From: Tenacibaculum gallaicum
GTDB taxonomy: Bacteria; Bacteroidota; Bacteroidia; Flavobacteriales; Flavobacteriaceae
Length of the DNA: 64,000 nucleotides
Reading direction: 5' to 3'
Assembly (NCBI RefSeq): GCF_003387615.1
Contig: NZ_QUNS01000003.1
Location: 250,591-314,590 of the forward strand
Of this stretch, positions 39,730 through 49,234 are shown piece by piece. A model generated the notes under the pieces. The model was given only the letters and a program-made list of their open reading frames with translations. It was not told the origin of the DNA and made no database searches. Every line of letters begins with the position of its first letter. Within the stretch, counting starts at the first letter, position 1. The position numbers were made by a program, and so were the translations under genes.

Positions 39730-42645
39730 TTAAATTCTTTTTATTTTTAGTGTTACTATCGTTCCAGTAGCATTATTGTTTTCATCTACTTTATCCGTAA
39801 AATCTACTGAAATATCAAATAACTTTTCTTTCTTATACAACGAAACTCGCTCTTGGGTAGCGTTTACAGCAAAAGACTTATGTCCTTTTCTTTTCTTATT
39901 AATTTCTGAAGATTTTTTTCGTCCAACACCATCATCTTTTATCGTTATAATTAAAACCTTGTTAATATTTTCTTCTACTGTTATCCATAAATTCCCTCGG
40001 TCTTTCTTATGAACAAGTCCGTGTTTTATAGCATTTTCTACAAAAGGTTGTATAAACAACGGCGGAACTTCAATTTGATCTTTATTTATGTTTTTATCTA
40101 CTAAGAAGTGAACCTTAAATTTATTTTCAAATCGTAATTGCTCTAATGATATATAAATCTCGAGTGAACTAAGTTCTTCTTTGAGTAGTATTACATTTAC
40201 TCTACTATGATTTAAATACATTCTTATTAAACGAGAAAATTTAACTAAGTAATCACTTGCTAAATACTTCTCATTCTTCATTACATAATCTTGAATAGCT
40301 CCTAAGGAATTAAAAATGAAATGAGGATTCATTTGTGAGCGTAAGTTTTCTAGCCTTAACTTACTTATTCTACTATCTAAAATTACCCTTTCTAGTTCTC
40401 GTTCTCCTTCCTCTTCTTTCCATTTTAATTTAATTCGGTAATATATTATTATTCCTAAAACAGATATTATAAATATTGTCACGATAAACCACCAACTTTC
40501 CCAAAAAGGCTTTTGTACAATTATTTTAACTCCTTTACTTTCTTTTCCAATACTTCCATCTAAACTTTTGGTTCTAAGTAAAAACTTATATTTTCCTGAT
40601 GGAATCCCAATATACCTTATTACATCATCGTTTAACTCAGATGTTTGCCACTCTGTATTAAAACCTAAAAGTTTATATTGAAAAACATTTTTATTACTAG
40701 ATTTAAATCCATTAGCATTAAAGTTAAATGTAATGTCGTTAGTTTTGTAAGGCAGTTTGTATTTTGTTTTTATTTCTTGTTCTATTCCTCCAATTTTAAC
40801 ATTACTTATGTAGGCTAACGGAGCTAATTTTGGTTCTATTAACTCTGGAACAGATGTATTTATTCTACATAAAAAATTGTTACCAGGTATCCATAAATAA
40901 TTATTTTGTATTACTGGAGTTTTAAATTTTATAGCACTTTTATCAGTTAAGTTTATTGTATTTATTATTTTTTTATCTGTATCGTATCGCTGTATTCCTT
41001 TTTCAGTAACAATCCATAGAAAATTGTCCTTCCCTAAAATTCCTTTTATTTGAGATTGTAACAATCCGTTTAAACACGTTATGCTGTCAGTTACTTTTCC
41101 TGCCTCTAAAGCTAAAATTTTATCTCTTGTAGTTGCCCATATTTTACCGTTAGTAGTTTGAGTATATTCAGAAAAAATAATAGGTTTATTTTGATGATGT
41201 ACTGGAATAGTTTGTAGTTTACTGTTATAGGCTACTGTTCCATCAATATAAGTAACGTAAATAAGTTTGTTTTTTGAATCGTAATGAGTACTAATAGGTC
41301 TTTTATTTTCTAAAACTATATATTCCTTATTCCTAGAAAGTTGAGTATAAATAATAGCACGTCGATATGATAAATACACCAATGAATCTTTATTTATTTT
41401 AGTAAAACCTTTAGCTGTGGTAAACTGATTTCCTACATTAGTAATTTTTAACTTTTTTATATCATATGTATAGCTACTGGTTCCGTTTGTGCTTATATAT
41501 GCTTTTTGTAGGTTTTTATTATATTTTATTTTATTAACAGGTCGTTGATTAGATAAACTAATAATTTTATAATCGTTACCTTCTGTATTGTAATCTATTA
41601 AGTTACCATTTTGAGTTCCTAATAACAGCCTACTATTACCAATGGTTTCTATTGAGATAATATCTTCTTTTATTTCTAAAAAATTTTTCTTCGTTATTTC
41701 TAAACTTGGCATAACGAAAATTCCATTTTGCAGTGTTGTAAGCCAATAATTATTCTCATAATCTTTTAAAACATCGGTTATATGATAATCTTTAAAAATT
41801 TGTTTAGTATTATTTACTTTATTCTTATTTAAAGTTCTGTAAATACCTTTTGATGTTAACAACCAGTTTTCTTTAAACTTTTTGGTATTATAAACCTGTG
41901 CTTTTTCAAGAGCTTGAGGAAGTTTTGCTGTGGTAATTTTTCTTGTATGTATATTAATTGAAAATGGTTTTAAGACATCTCTATCTAACTTAATTACAAT
42001 CTCATCGAACCATTGAAACATTTGAAAATTTCCATTATCTAAAAAATATTTTTCTTTATTACATTTTACTTTTCTAAAAACAGGTTCATCTTCATTTTCA
42101 TGAACATGAGTAATTATATTTCTTTCTTTTAAATTATAATAAAAAAAACCGTTTTCAGATTTTGCTATTTTTGAAATTTCTGCATTTAAATCTTTTTTTA
42201 CAAATCCGGTTTTCTTAGCTATAAGATAGCTCTTCTTCTGTGATAGAAAAAAGATATTATTCTTCATCACTATTAAATGAGCATAGGTTCCTTTTAAATC
42301 ATTTGAAAAATCTTTAAATAATTGTAGTTCTTTATTTACTACTTTATAAATATGTCCTGAAATGGTCGAACACCAAATTTGTCCTTCCTCATCTATTTGT
42401 AAGTTAAAAATACTTTTTGTGGTTGAAATAGTATTTTTAACTTGCCTAAATCTTTTACCATTGTAATAAAACAAACCTTGCTCCCCTCCCACCCAAACTA
42501 GGTTATTTTTATCTTGTATAATATTATAATTTGCTAAAGATACTAACCCATCATCAGATGTAAATTGTGTATAAAAAGGCTCCTGTGAAAATACATTTTC
42601 AAAGAGAAAAGAAATAAAGACTAGTATATAAAAAGTTTTTTTCAC
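39730..42645 (-). CDS. Two-component sensor kinase with extracytoplasmic beta-propeller (LytS-like HisKA)
   Basis: A 971-residue sensor. It has a signal peptide (residues 1-20, VFSQ), then periplasmic propeller repeats to about residue 650 (NNLVWVGGEQGLFYYNGK; NYWLTTLQNGIFVM; GKIWATTRDKILAL; NFLWIVTEKGIQRYD). A Y_Y_Y-type Ig-like domain (FNFNANGFKSSNKNVFQYKL) follows, then one membrane helix (about 733-752). The cytoplasmic kinase is of the LytS-type histidine kinase family, with His775 in QMNPHFIFNSLGAIQ and an ATPase domain (PFVENAIKHG, DDGVGRK). It senses something in the periplasm, perhaps a glycan or peptide, and phosphorylates the adjacent regulator. Confidence 0.92.
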   Translation of the reverse strand: MKKTFYILVFISFLFENVFSQEPFYTQFTSDDGLVSLANYNIIQDKNNLVWVGGEQGLFYYNGKRFRQVKNTISTTKSIFNLQIDEEGQIWCSTISGHIYKVVNKELQLFKDFSNDLKGTYAHLIVMKNNIFFLSQKKSYLIAKKTGFVKKDLNAEISKIAKSENGFFYYNLKERNIITHVHENEDEPVFRKVKCNKEKYFLDNGNFQMFQWFDEIVIKLDRDVLKPFSINIHTRKITTAKLPQALEKAQVYNTKKFKENWLLTSKGIYRTLNKNKVNNTKQIFKDYHITDVLKDYENNYWLTTLQNGIFVMPSLEITKKNFLEIKEDIISIETIGNSRLLLGTQNGNLIDYNTEGNDYKIISLSNQRPVNKIKYNKNLQKAYISTNGTSSYTYDIKKLKITNVGNQFTTAKGFTKINKDSLVYLSYRRAIIYTQLSRNKEYIVLENKRPISTHYDSKNKLIYVTYIDGTVAYNSKLQTIPVHHQNKPIIFSEYTQTTNGKIWATTRDKILALEAGKVTDSITCLNGLLQSQIKGILGKDNFLWIVTEKGIQRYDTDKKIINTINLTDKSAIKFKTPVIQNNYLWIPGNNFLCRINTSVPELIEPKLAPLAYISNVKIGGIEQEIKTKYKLPYKTNDITFNFNANGFKSSNKNVFQYKLLGFNTEWQTSELNDDVIRYIGIPSGKYKFLLRTKSLDGSIGKESKGVKIIVQKPFWESWWFIVTIFIISVLGIIIYYRIKLKWKEEEGERELERVILDSRISKLRLENLRSQMNPHFIFNSLGAIQDYVMKNEKYLASDYLVKFSRLIRMYLNHSRVNVILLKEELSSLEIYISLEQLRFENKFKVHFLVDKNINKDQIEVPPLFIQPFVENAIKHGLVHKKDRGNLWITVEENINKVLIITIKDDGVGRKKSSEINKKRKGHKSFAVNATQERVSLYKKEKLFDISVDFTDKVDENNNATGTIVTLKIKRI

Positions 42646-42665
42646 AAATTTAATTTTACTACAAA

Positions 42666-42705
42666 AAAAGGTGGTTATGCAATAATACGCAAAACACCAC
42701 CTTTT
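42666..42705 (-). terminator. Intrinsic terminator of the 441-aa secreted protein gene
   Basis: AAAAGGTGGT and ACCACCTTTT form a perfect 10-bp stem around a 20-nt loop. On the minus strand TTTTTTTGT follows the stem. It lies between the gene at 42734 and the sensor kinase gene. Confidence 0.65.
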
Positions 42706-42733
42706 AGAACTACTCTTAACTTAAAGTCTATAT

Positions 42734-44059
42734 TTAGTTTTTAGGTTTAGCATCACATTTTACATATCCTCCATAAGGAGCTCTAACACTTCCTCTGTTA
42801 ATTCCATTAAAAAAAGGACTCCCATATTTTCCTCCACCTATATAATCCTTTCTTACTATAAACTGTTGCAACATACATTGCTCATCTGAATTTTTCTGTA
42901 CAACAGCTCCTACAGCCCATTGATATAAAGGCACTCCTGTTACTTTATGTTTTACAGTTGACCATTTATCAGATGTCATGTATTGATATATATTTTTCAT
43001 ACTCATTTTACCATAGTATTTATTCAATCCACTTACAGCTGCATTTTTAATTACTGAGTTTTTATCAAAACTTCCTTTTGACGGCATTGTTACACTATTT
43101 AACTTTGCTCCTAACCAATCTTTACGTAAGTTATCGAACTTAGCAAAAGTTGTTTGAGATGTTAATTCAGGATTTTTATAATACTTCTTAATTTTTTCTG
43201 GATTTTTTGCAGCAATTACAAACTGCTTTGGTTGAGCATTATTCATCCACTTATGACCAACGTTATCGTTTTTATGATATACATCTGCTCCAATTAATAA
43301 TACTCCTGGTTCCAATAAAAGAACATTAGCATTAGTCCATTCTGGTCCGCCTCCCATTCCAAATTGGAATTGAATATTGCCTTTATCGGCAGATTTTCTA
43401 TATTTTTCAGGAACCACACCATAACGTTTTTGGTTTGGTGAAAAATATGCATTTAACTGATATGATGTTGGATCGTATTCAATAGAAAAGCCTTCGTAAA
43501 TATCACCTGGATTGCTATCAAAATGACTTGAAGGATTTCTAACAAAGTATTGTGATAAATGGTAGTAACCAGACAGTTCCATCTTATCAGAAAAACCACC
43601 ATCATAAGCAGGCATTTTTTTAAATTTCGTTCTGTTTAATACATAAATTTGATTGTCTTTAAATTTATCATTTTCACTACTTTCTATAGGTGAAGGAATT
43701 TCGCTCACAACTGTTCCTTTACTATTTTCTTTAGCTAATAAAGCTTCTTTTTCCGCTACTTGTTTTTGTTGATATTCTTTATACTTTTTAAAATAAAAAT
43801 CTTGCTTTTCTTTATCGTTGGGATACTTTTTAGCTAACTCTTTCTTAAACTCTTCATCTGAATACTCATTTGTATTAGACGTTGAATTAGTAGTTGAACT
43901 TGTAGTTGATTTTTCTATTGATGAAGAAGCTTTCTCTTCTATTTTTTTTGTTACTTTTTGCTTAGCTTTTTTTAACATGTTACCAAACTGAGCATTGGCT
44001 GTTTGATGAAACAAAAAACTAGCGAAGAATAAACAAACTAATATTGTATATTTTTTCAT
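42734..44059 (-). CDS. Secreted protein of unknown function
   Basis: A 441-residue protein with a signal peptide (residues 1-23, QTANAQF). A serine/threonine- and lysine-rich low-complexity linker follows (about 30-75, SSSIEKSTTSSTTNSTS), then a charged coiled-coil-like part (75-115). The rest (about 130-441) is a soluble domain with aromatic segments (NRTKFKKMPAYDGGFSDKME; LLEPGVLLIGADVYHKNDN; VPLYQWAVGAVVQKN). No known domain was recognised. It lies between the kinase gene and the HYDIN-type lipoprotein gene in the same direction, but with its own terminator. Confidence 0.7.
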   Translation of the reverse strand: MKKYTILVCLFFASFLFHQTANAQFGNMLKKAKQKVTKKIEEKASSSIEKSTTSSTTNSTSNTNEYSDEEFKKELAKKYPNDKEKQDFYFKKYKEYQQKQVAEKEALLAKENSKGTVVSEIPSPIESSENDKFKDNQIYVLNRTKFKKMPAYDGGFSDKMELSGYYHLSQYFVRNPSSHFDSNPGDIYEGFSIEYDPTSYQLNAYFSPNQKRYGVVPEKYRKSADKGNIQFQFGMGGGPEWTNANVLLLEPGVLLIGADVYHKNDNVGHKWMNNAQPKQFVIAAKNPEKIKKYYKNPELTSQTTFAKFDNLRKDWLGAKLNSVTMPSKGSFDKNSVIKNAAVSGLNKYYGKMSMKNIYQYMTSDKWSTVKHKVTGVPLYQWAVGAVVQKNSDEQCMLQQFIVRKDYIGGGKYGSPFFNGINRGSVRAPYGGYVKCDAKPKN

Positions 44060-44148
44060 TTCTATTATTGTTTTTATACTACTAGAAGCTACCTGCTTTT
44101 TACACAGGTAACTTTCTTTCTTGAATTACTATTTAAAGGGAATGTTTT

Positions 44149-46311
44149 TTATTGACATGCGACTGTATTCCAAGAAGCTCCAGATGGCTTAACCCATTGG
44201 TTTGCTTGTGTATTTGGTGGATTCAAAGGATCAAAACCAGCATCATGTTGAATACATGTTAAGTTATCATTTCCATCTGCAATCATATAAATGAAATTTA
44301 CATTATTACCATTTGCTACGTTTAAACTTGTTAAATTATTATTTCTTAAATGCAATGAAATTACTCTTGAATTATTAGAAATATCCATGCTTGATAAGTT
44401 GTTATTATAAGCAACAAGTATTCTTAAATCTGGATACATAGAAACATCTAACGTACTAATTTGATTCTGTTCTAAATATAAAGTTCTTAAACCGTTTGCA
44501 ATAGTAGGTAACACTAACGTAGAAATATTGTTACCTCCACATTGAAAATTCACTAAGCTAGAATGATTTGTTAAATCTATTGTACTAATACTATTTTGCT
44601 GAATTAATATTGTTTGTAAAGCTGTATTAGCTGAAAGATCTAATGAAGTTAAGTTATTGTTTTTTAACGACAAATGTGTTATTGCTGTGTTTTGGTTTAA
44701 ATCTATACTTGTTAAAGAGTTGTTCATTGCATGAAATTGTGAAATATTTTCAAAAACCTCTAAACCAGTAACATCTGAAATACTAAGACCATCTACACGA
44801 ATGACACCTGTGTAAGCTTGTGCTTCTGAAACCTGAATTTCACCATCTCCATTTGTATTTATCGATGAATCCCCTACCAATGCTGACTTAAAGTTGGCAT
44901 CTGGTATATTTACAATAGTACCTGTAGCAGCTTGCAACCCCTTTCCACTAATAATAATAGCATAACTCGGTTTTGTAGGATCATTACTTTCTACAACTAT
45001 CATTGCCTGCTTTTGTCCTTCAGATTGTGGTGTAAAACGTGCTGTTACCTCATAAAAGCTATTAGGAGCAATCGTTTGTGGTGCAGATACATTTACCAAA
45101 GTAAAGTTATTAGCATTGGCTCCGCTCATTCTAATATTACTTACCTCTAAATTTCCTTGACCATTATTCTGAATAGCAAAAGTTAAATCATTTCCAGAGT
45201 TCCCTACAGTAACATCACCAAAGTTCAATCCTGTTTCACTAAAAGCAATTGCAGGTTGTGCTGGCGCTGTTCCTGTTCCATTCATTGGTAAAAACACTTC
45301 ATTTTCACTAGAGTTATTAAAAAATCTAATAGATGCTGAAGCAAATCCTTGTGAACTTGGCGTGAACTTAACTTCAAAAGTATATGTATCACCTGGAGCA
45401 ATAGTTCTTATTAATGAACTTGTTCCTCCTATTACTGTAAAAGATGATGATGAACTACCTCCTATAATATTCACATTAGTAATCTCTAAATCTGCATTTC
45501 CTGTATTAGAAACTGTAATATTTTTAGATAAGTCTTTACCTACTTCAACATTCCCAAAACTTACAGGTGATTCACTAAATTCTATAACTGACATAGGTGT
45601 TGCTGTAGCTTTACCACTTAAGGCAATAGCTTTAACACCTGCATTAGTTGTCACCTCTAAACTTGCTGTTTTTTCTCCTACATTGGTTGGCTCAAATACT
45701 ACCGTAATGTTTTTTGTTTCTCCAGCAGCTAAAGTTTCTGTTGTTGCTAAAGTTGAAAAATCTGCAGCATTGACCCCTTTTATTTCAAAACCCTTAATTT
45801 CTAAATCTGCATCTCCATTATTAGTTATAGTAAACGTAGCGTCTTTTGTTTGGTTAATCTCTACGTTTCCAAAAACCAAAGCCGTTTCACTTAAATCAAC
45901 ACCTGGTAATGGTTTTGGTTTTGCAATTCCTGTTACTTTTACTTCTTTTTTTCCAATATTGGTAGTAATTTCTAGGATAGCCTCTTTTTCTCCTTCTGTT
46001 AAAGGAGCAAAGGAAATTTCAAAAGTATACGATTCTTCCTTTTTAATTACTTTCGGTACTGCACTAGTTGAAAAATCAGCAGCATTTGTTCCTTTTAATA
46101 CAAATTCATCTATTTCTAAATCTGAACCTCCCTTATTTGTTACTTTAAACGAATAGTTAATAGTTTGTTCTACTTCTACTGTTCCAAAATTCTTTTCTAT
46201 ATCAGTAATAGAAAATTCTGCTGGAATAATTTCTTCATCTTTATCACAACTTGTGATACTTACAAGTACAAAAAGAATAGCACTTGCATACATGTTAATT
46301 TTTTTTCTCAT
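44149..46311 (-). CDS. Surface-type lipoprotein with choice-of-anchor-D repeats and leucine-rich repeats
   Basis: A 720-residue lipoprotein. The lipobox SITSC is followed by CDKDEEIIP; the acidic K-D-E-E tract fits the export signal of Bacteroidota surface lipoproteins. Residues about 30-460 are four Ig-like choice-of-anchor-D/HYDIN-type repeats, each ending in a line such as FAPLTEGEKEAILEITTN or FEPTNVGEKTASLEVTTN. A calcium loop-like segment NTNGDGEIQVSE follows at about 485. A leucine-rich repeat region (about 500-690, LTSLDLSANTALQTILI; ISTLDVSMYPDLRILVA) ends the protein. No C-terminal T9SS sorting domain is present. Confidence 0.88.
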   Translation of the reverse strand: MRKKINMYASAILFVLVSITSCDKDEEIIPAEFSITDIEKNFGTVEVEQTINYSFKVTNKGGSDLEIDEFVLKGTNAADFSTSAVPKVIKKEESYTFEISFAPLTEGEKEAILEITTNIGKKEVKVTGIAKPKPLPGVDLSETALVFGNVEINQTKDATFTITNNGDADLEIKGFEIKGVNAADFSTLATTETLAAGETKNITVVFEPTNVGEKTASLEVTTNAGVKAIALSGKATATPMSVIEFSESPVSFGNVEVGKDLSKNITVSNTGNADLEITNVNIIGGSSSSSFTVIGGTSSLIRTIAPGDTYTFEVKFTPSSQGFASASIRFFNNSSENEVFLPMNGTGTAPAQPAIAFSETGLNFGDVTVGNSGNDLTFAIQNNGQGNLEVSNIRMSGANANNFTLVNVSAPQTIAPNSFYEVTARFTPQSEGQKQAMIVVESNDPTKPSYAIIISGKGLQAATGTIVNIPDANFKSALVGDSSINTNGDGEIQVSEAQAYTGVIRVDGLSISDVTGLEVFENISQFHAMNNSLTSIDLNQNTAITHLSLKNNNLTSLDLSANTALQTILIQQNSISTIDLTNHSSLVNFQCGGNNISTLVLPTIANGLRTLYLEQNQISTLDVSMYPDLRILVAYNNNLSSMDISNNSRVISLHLRNNNLTSLNVANGNNVNFIYMIADGNDNLTCIQHDAGFDPLNPPNTQANQWVKPSGASWNTVACQ

Positions 46312-46495
46312 GTGTGTTTATTTTTCTGATTTAATTTTTTGTGCTTCCTTATAGTTATAAAGCACTTCTCCCTTATATTGGAAGTAAAATTACACACAAG
46401 ATACCTTTTACAATGAAAAAACTGCTGAAGTGATTTTATCTTTTTCTAAAACACTTTTTTTTGTTTCTAAAACACCTAATATCTATTTAAAAGCA

Positions 46496-46523
46496 AAAAA
46501 GCTCGTCAAATGACGAGCTTTTT
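46496..46523 (-). terminator. Intrinsic terminator after dnaK
   Basis: AAAAAGCTCGTC-AAAT-GACGAGCTTTTT is a perfect 12-bp stem with a 4-nt loop. On the minus strand a run of T closes it. It lies about 55 bp beyond the dnaK stop. Confidence 0.85.
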
Positions 46524-46578
46524 ATATCTATAGTCCTAATAAAACTTGTAATGCTTTTTAGGATAATACAATCAAAAT

Positions 46579-48486
46579 TTATTTTACTTCTTCAAAGTCT
46601 ACATCTTCTACGTTATCTCCGCTTTCTGATGAAGCTCCTGCATCAGCACCTCCTTGCGCACCAGCTCCATTAGCTTGTGCATCTTGTTGTGCTTTATACA
46701 TTTCTTCAGAGGCAACTTTCCAAGCTTCATTAATCTTTTCCATTGCTGCATCAATAGCATCAAGGTCTTTAGATTCGTGTGCTTTCTTTAACTCTTCTAA
46801 AGCAGCTTCAATTGGCTCTTTTTTATCAGCTGATAATTTGTCACCAAACTCTTTTAGTTGCTTTTCTGTTTGAAAAATCATAGAGTCTGCTCCGTTAACT
46901 TTTTCAGCAGTTTCTTTTGCTTTTTTGTCAGCATCAGCATTTGCCTCAGCTTCTTGCTTCATCTTTTGAATTTCTTCATCAGATAACCCTGAAGAAGCTT
47001 CGATACGGATATCTTGTGATTTACCAGTTGCTTTATCTACTGCAGATACTTTGATGATTCCGTTTGCATCAATATCAAAAGTTACTTCAATTTGAGGAAC
47101 ACCTCTTTGTGCTGGTGGAATATCTGTTAATTGGAAACGGCCAATTGTTTTGTTATCTGCCGCCATTGCTCTTTCACCTTGTAATACGTGAATATCTACC
47201 GATGGTTGGTTATCTACCGCTGTAGAGAATACTTGCGACTTTTTAGTTGGAATGGTTGTATTTGCATCGATTAACTTTGTAAATACATTACCCATTGTTT
47301 CAATTCCTAATGATAAAGGTGTAACGTCTAATAATAATACGTCTTTTACATCACCTGTTAACACTCCTCCTTGAATTGCTGCTCCTAACGATACAACCTC
47401 GTCTGGGTTTACACCTTTACTTGGTGCTTTCCCAAAGAACTTCTCAACTGCTTCTTGAATTGCAGGAATACGAGTTGATCCTCCTACTAAAATTACTTCA
47501 TCAATATCAGATGTTGATAAATCAGCATTTTTTAACGCTGTTTGACATGGTTTGATCGTTCTTTTTACTAAATCATCAATTAACTGCTCAAACTTAGCTC
47601 TACTTAACGTTCTTACCAAGTGCTTTGGTCCACTAGCTGTAGCAGTAACATATGGTAAGTTAATCTCTGTAGAAGTTGTGCTTGATAATTCGATTTTTGC
47701 TTTTTCAGCAGCTTCTTTTAAACGTTGTAATGCCATAGGATCTTTACGTAAATCCATGTTTTCTTCAGCATTAAACTCATCTGCTAACCAGTTAATGATT
47801 TTTTCATCAACATCATCACCTCCTAAGTGTGTATCACCATCAGTAGCTAATACTTCAAATACTCCATCTCCTAATTCTAAGATAGAAACATCGTGTGTAC
47901 CTCCACCAAAGTCAAATACAACAATTTTCTTATCATCGTTTGCTTTATCCAATCCGTAAGCTAGAGCTGCTGCAGTTGGCTCGTTGATAATACGACGAAC
48001 TTTTAATCCAGCAATCTCACCTGCTTCTTTAGTTGCTTGACGCTGCGCATCGTTAAAGTATGCTGGTACAGTAATTACCGCTTCAGAAACTCCTTGACCT
48101 AAATAGTCTTCAGCAGTTTTCTTCATTTTCTGTAATATCATTGCAGAAATTTCTTGAGGCGTGTACATACGATCATCAATCTTTACTCTTGGTGTATCGT
48201 TGTCTCCTTTTACAACATTGTAAGGAACTCTTCCTGCTTCTCTTTCAGACTCAGAATATTTATTCCCCATAAAACGTTTAATAGAATAAACTGTTTTAGT
48301 TGGGTTAGTTACCGCTTGACGCTTTGCAGGATCTCCTACTTTACGTTCTCCTCCTTCAACAAATGCTACAATAGAAGGGGTTGTTCTTTTTCCTTCTGCA
48401 TTTGGAATTACTACTGGCTCATTACCTTCCATTACAGACACACATGAGTTCGTAGTACCTAAATCTATACCTATAATTTTACTCAT
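46579..48486 (-). CDS. dnaK: Hsp70 chaperone DnaK
   Basis: A 635-residue DnaK. The ATPase domain starts [18 protein letters not shown], with phosphate-2 motif [15 protein letters not shown] and the adenosine motif [17 protein letters not shown]. The linker [14 protein letters not shown] leads to the substrate-binding domain and the helical lid, ending in a Gly/Ala-rich acidic tail ([10 protein letters not shown]). It refolds proteins together with DnaJ and GrpE, which are not in the window. No CIRCE element was found upstream. Its promoter was not identified with confidence. Confidence 0.98.
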   Translation of the reverse strand: MSKIIGIDLGTTNSCVSVMEGNEPVVIPNAEGKRTTPSIVAFVEGGERKVGDPAKRQAVTNPTKTVYSIKRFMGNKYSESEREAGRVPYNVVKGDNDTPRVKIDDRMYTPQEISAMILQKMKKTAEDYLGQGVSEAVITVPAYFNDAQRQATKEAGEIAGLKVRRIINEPTAAALAYGLDKANDDKKIVVFDFGGGTHDVSILELGDGVFEVLATDGDTHLGGDDVDEKIINWLADEFNAEENMDLRKDPMALQRLKEAAEKAKIELSSTTSTEINLPYVTATASGPKHLVRTLSRAKFEQLIDDLVKRTIKPCQTALKNADLSTSDIDEVILVGGSTRIPAIQEAVEKFFGKAPSKGVNPDEVVSLGAAIQGGVLTGDVKDVLLLDVTPLSLGIETMGNVFTKLIDANTTIPTKKSQVFSTAVDNQPSVDIHVLQGERAMAADNKTIGRFQLTDIPPAQRGVPQIEVTFDIDANGIIKVSAVDKATGKSQDIRIEASSGLSDEEIQKMKQEAEANADADKKAKETAEKVNGADSMIFQTEKQLKEFGDKLSADKKEPIEAALEELKKAHESKDLDAIDAAMEKINEAWKVASEEMYKAQQDAQANGAGAQGGADAGASSESGDNVEDVDFEEVK

Positions 48487-48606
48487 AATTTTTATTTATC
48501 TTTTTAAAAGTTTTAAATTCAATTTTACGAGTAGTATTAGTCAAACTGTATGCCATTGGTTTTTTGCCTATATTTTGACAGGAAAAGATGTAAAACAAGT
48601 CATTTT

Positions 48607-49227
48607 TTATGACATAGTGTCATCGATTACTGTTTTTAAATAGGATTCATATACCATTTTTATATTCGCAAATGTATTTTGTAACGCTTTGTTTCTGACT
48701 TTTTTGTCTTTAAACACAGCTTTGGTAATACCTTCTTCTAATTGAGGTGTCAAACTTCCTTTATAATTAGAATACATTAAATACCAGTGTGTCTCTTTTA
48801 AACGATATTCGTTTTGTTGCATAAATAAATGATAAGTAACAAGTAGTTTTTGTTGAATTGTTAGTTTTTCTATACCACATTCTTCCTCAACCTCTCTAAC
48901 AGCTGCTTCTTCTAATCCTTCCCCTTCTTCAACACGTCCTTTAGGCAAATCCCATTTATTTCCTCTATAAATAAATAGTATTTTTTTGTTTTCATTTAAA
49001 ACTAGCCCTCCAGCCGCTGTAATTACTTTAAACTTTACTTTAAAATCTAACCAATCCTCTGTCAGGTTATTAGAATAGATATAAACACTACTTAATTTAC
49101 CTACTTTTAACTTATAAATAAGTTCTTCAATAATTGTATTTTTGTAAATATAAACTGGATAATCTTCTTCATTTTTAATTGAAGTTGTAAAGATTATTGG
49201 TTTATCATTAACAAAAACTTTATACAT
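48607..49227 (-). CDS. NUDIX hydrolase
   Basis: A 206-residue NUDIX protein. The start is taken at ATG 49227 (MYKVFVNDKPIIFTTS); an upstream ATG would overlap pyrE by 89 bp and add unrelated residues. The NUDIX box is complete: GRVEEGEGLEEAAVREVEEE with CGI after it (G-x5-E-x7-REUxEExGU). An N-terminal domain of about 70 residues precedes it. It probably hydrolyses a nucleoside-diphosphate derivative; the specific substrate is unknown. Its own -7 box lies inside pyrE (49246-49253), and the pyrE box overlaps its start codon. Confidence 0.9.
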   Translation of the reverse strand: MYKVFVNDKPIIFTTSIKNEEDYPVYIYKNTIIEELIYKLKVGKLSSVYIYSNNLTEDWLDFKVKFKVITAAGGLVLNENKKILFIYRGNKWDLPKGRVEEGEGLEEAAVREVEEECGIEKLTIQQKLLVTYHLFMQQNEYRLKETHWYLMYSNYKGSLTPQLEEGITKAVFKDKKVRNKALQNTFANIKMVYESYLKTVIDDTMS

Positions 49228-49230
49228 TTG
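49223..49230 (+). promoter_or_regulatory. -7 box of pyrE
   Basis: TACATTTG, an exact TAnnTTTG match. CGCT separates it from the ATG at 49235, so transcription would start on or next to the start codon. The box also covers the first codon of the divergent NUDIX gene (start 49227). Confidence 0.5.
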
Positions 49231-49234
49231 CGCT

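Noticed and set aside
45362..46156. 264-codon open frame on the plus strand opposite the HYDIN-type lipoprotein gene
   Set aside because: It is a mirror of the coding bias of the repeated lipoprotein gene, has no recognisable domain and no promoter.
47552..47959. 135-codon open frame opposite dnaK
   Set aside because: It is the antisense frame of a highly conserved gene and has no features of its own.
48490..48606. Search for a CIRCE or other heat-shock operator upstream of dnaK
   Set aside because: Only an imperfect GTCAAAC/GTTTGAC-like pair and a short ATGACA-TAG-TGTCAT palindrome at the NUDIX stop were found. Neither fits a known heat-shock operator.
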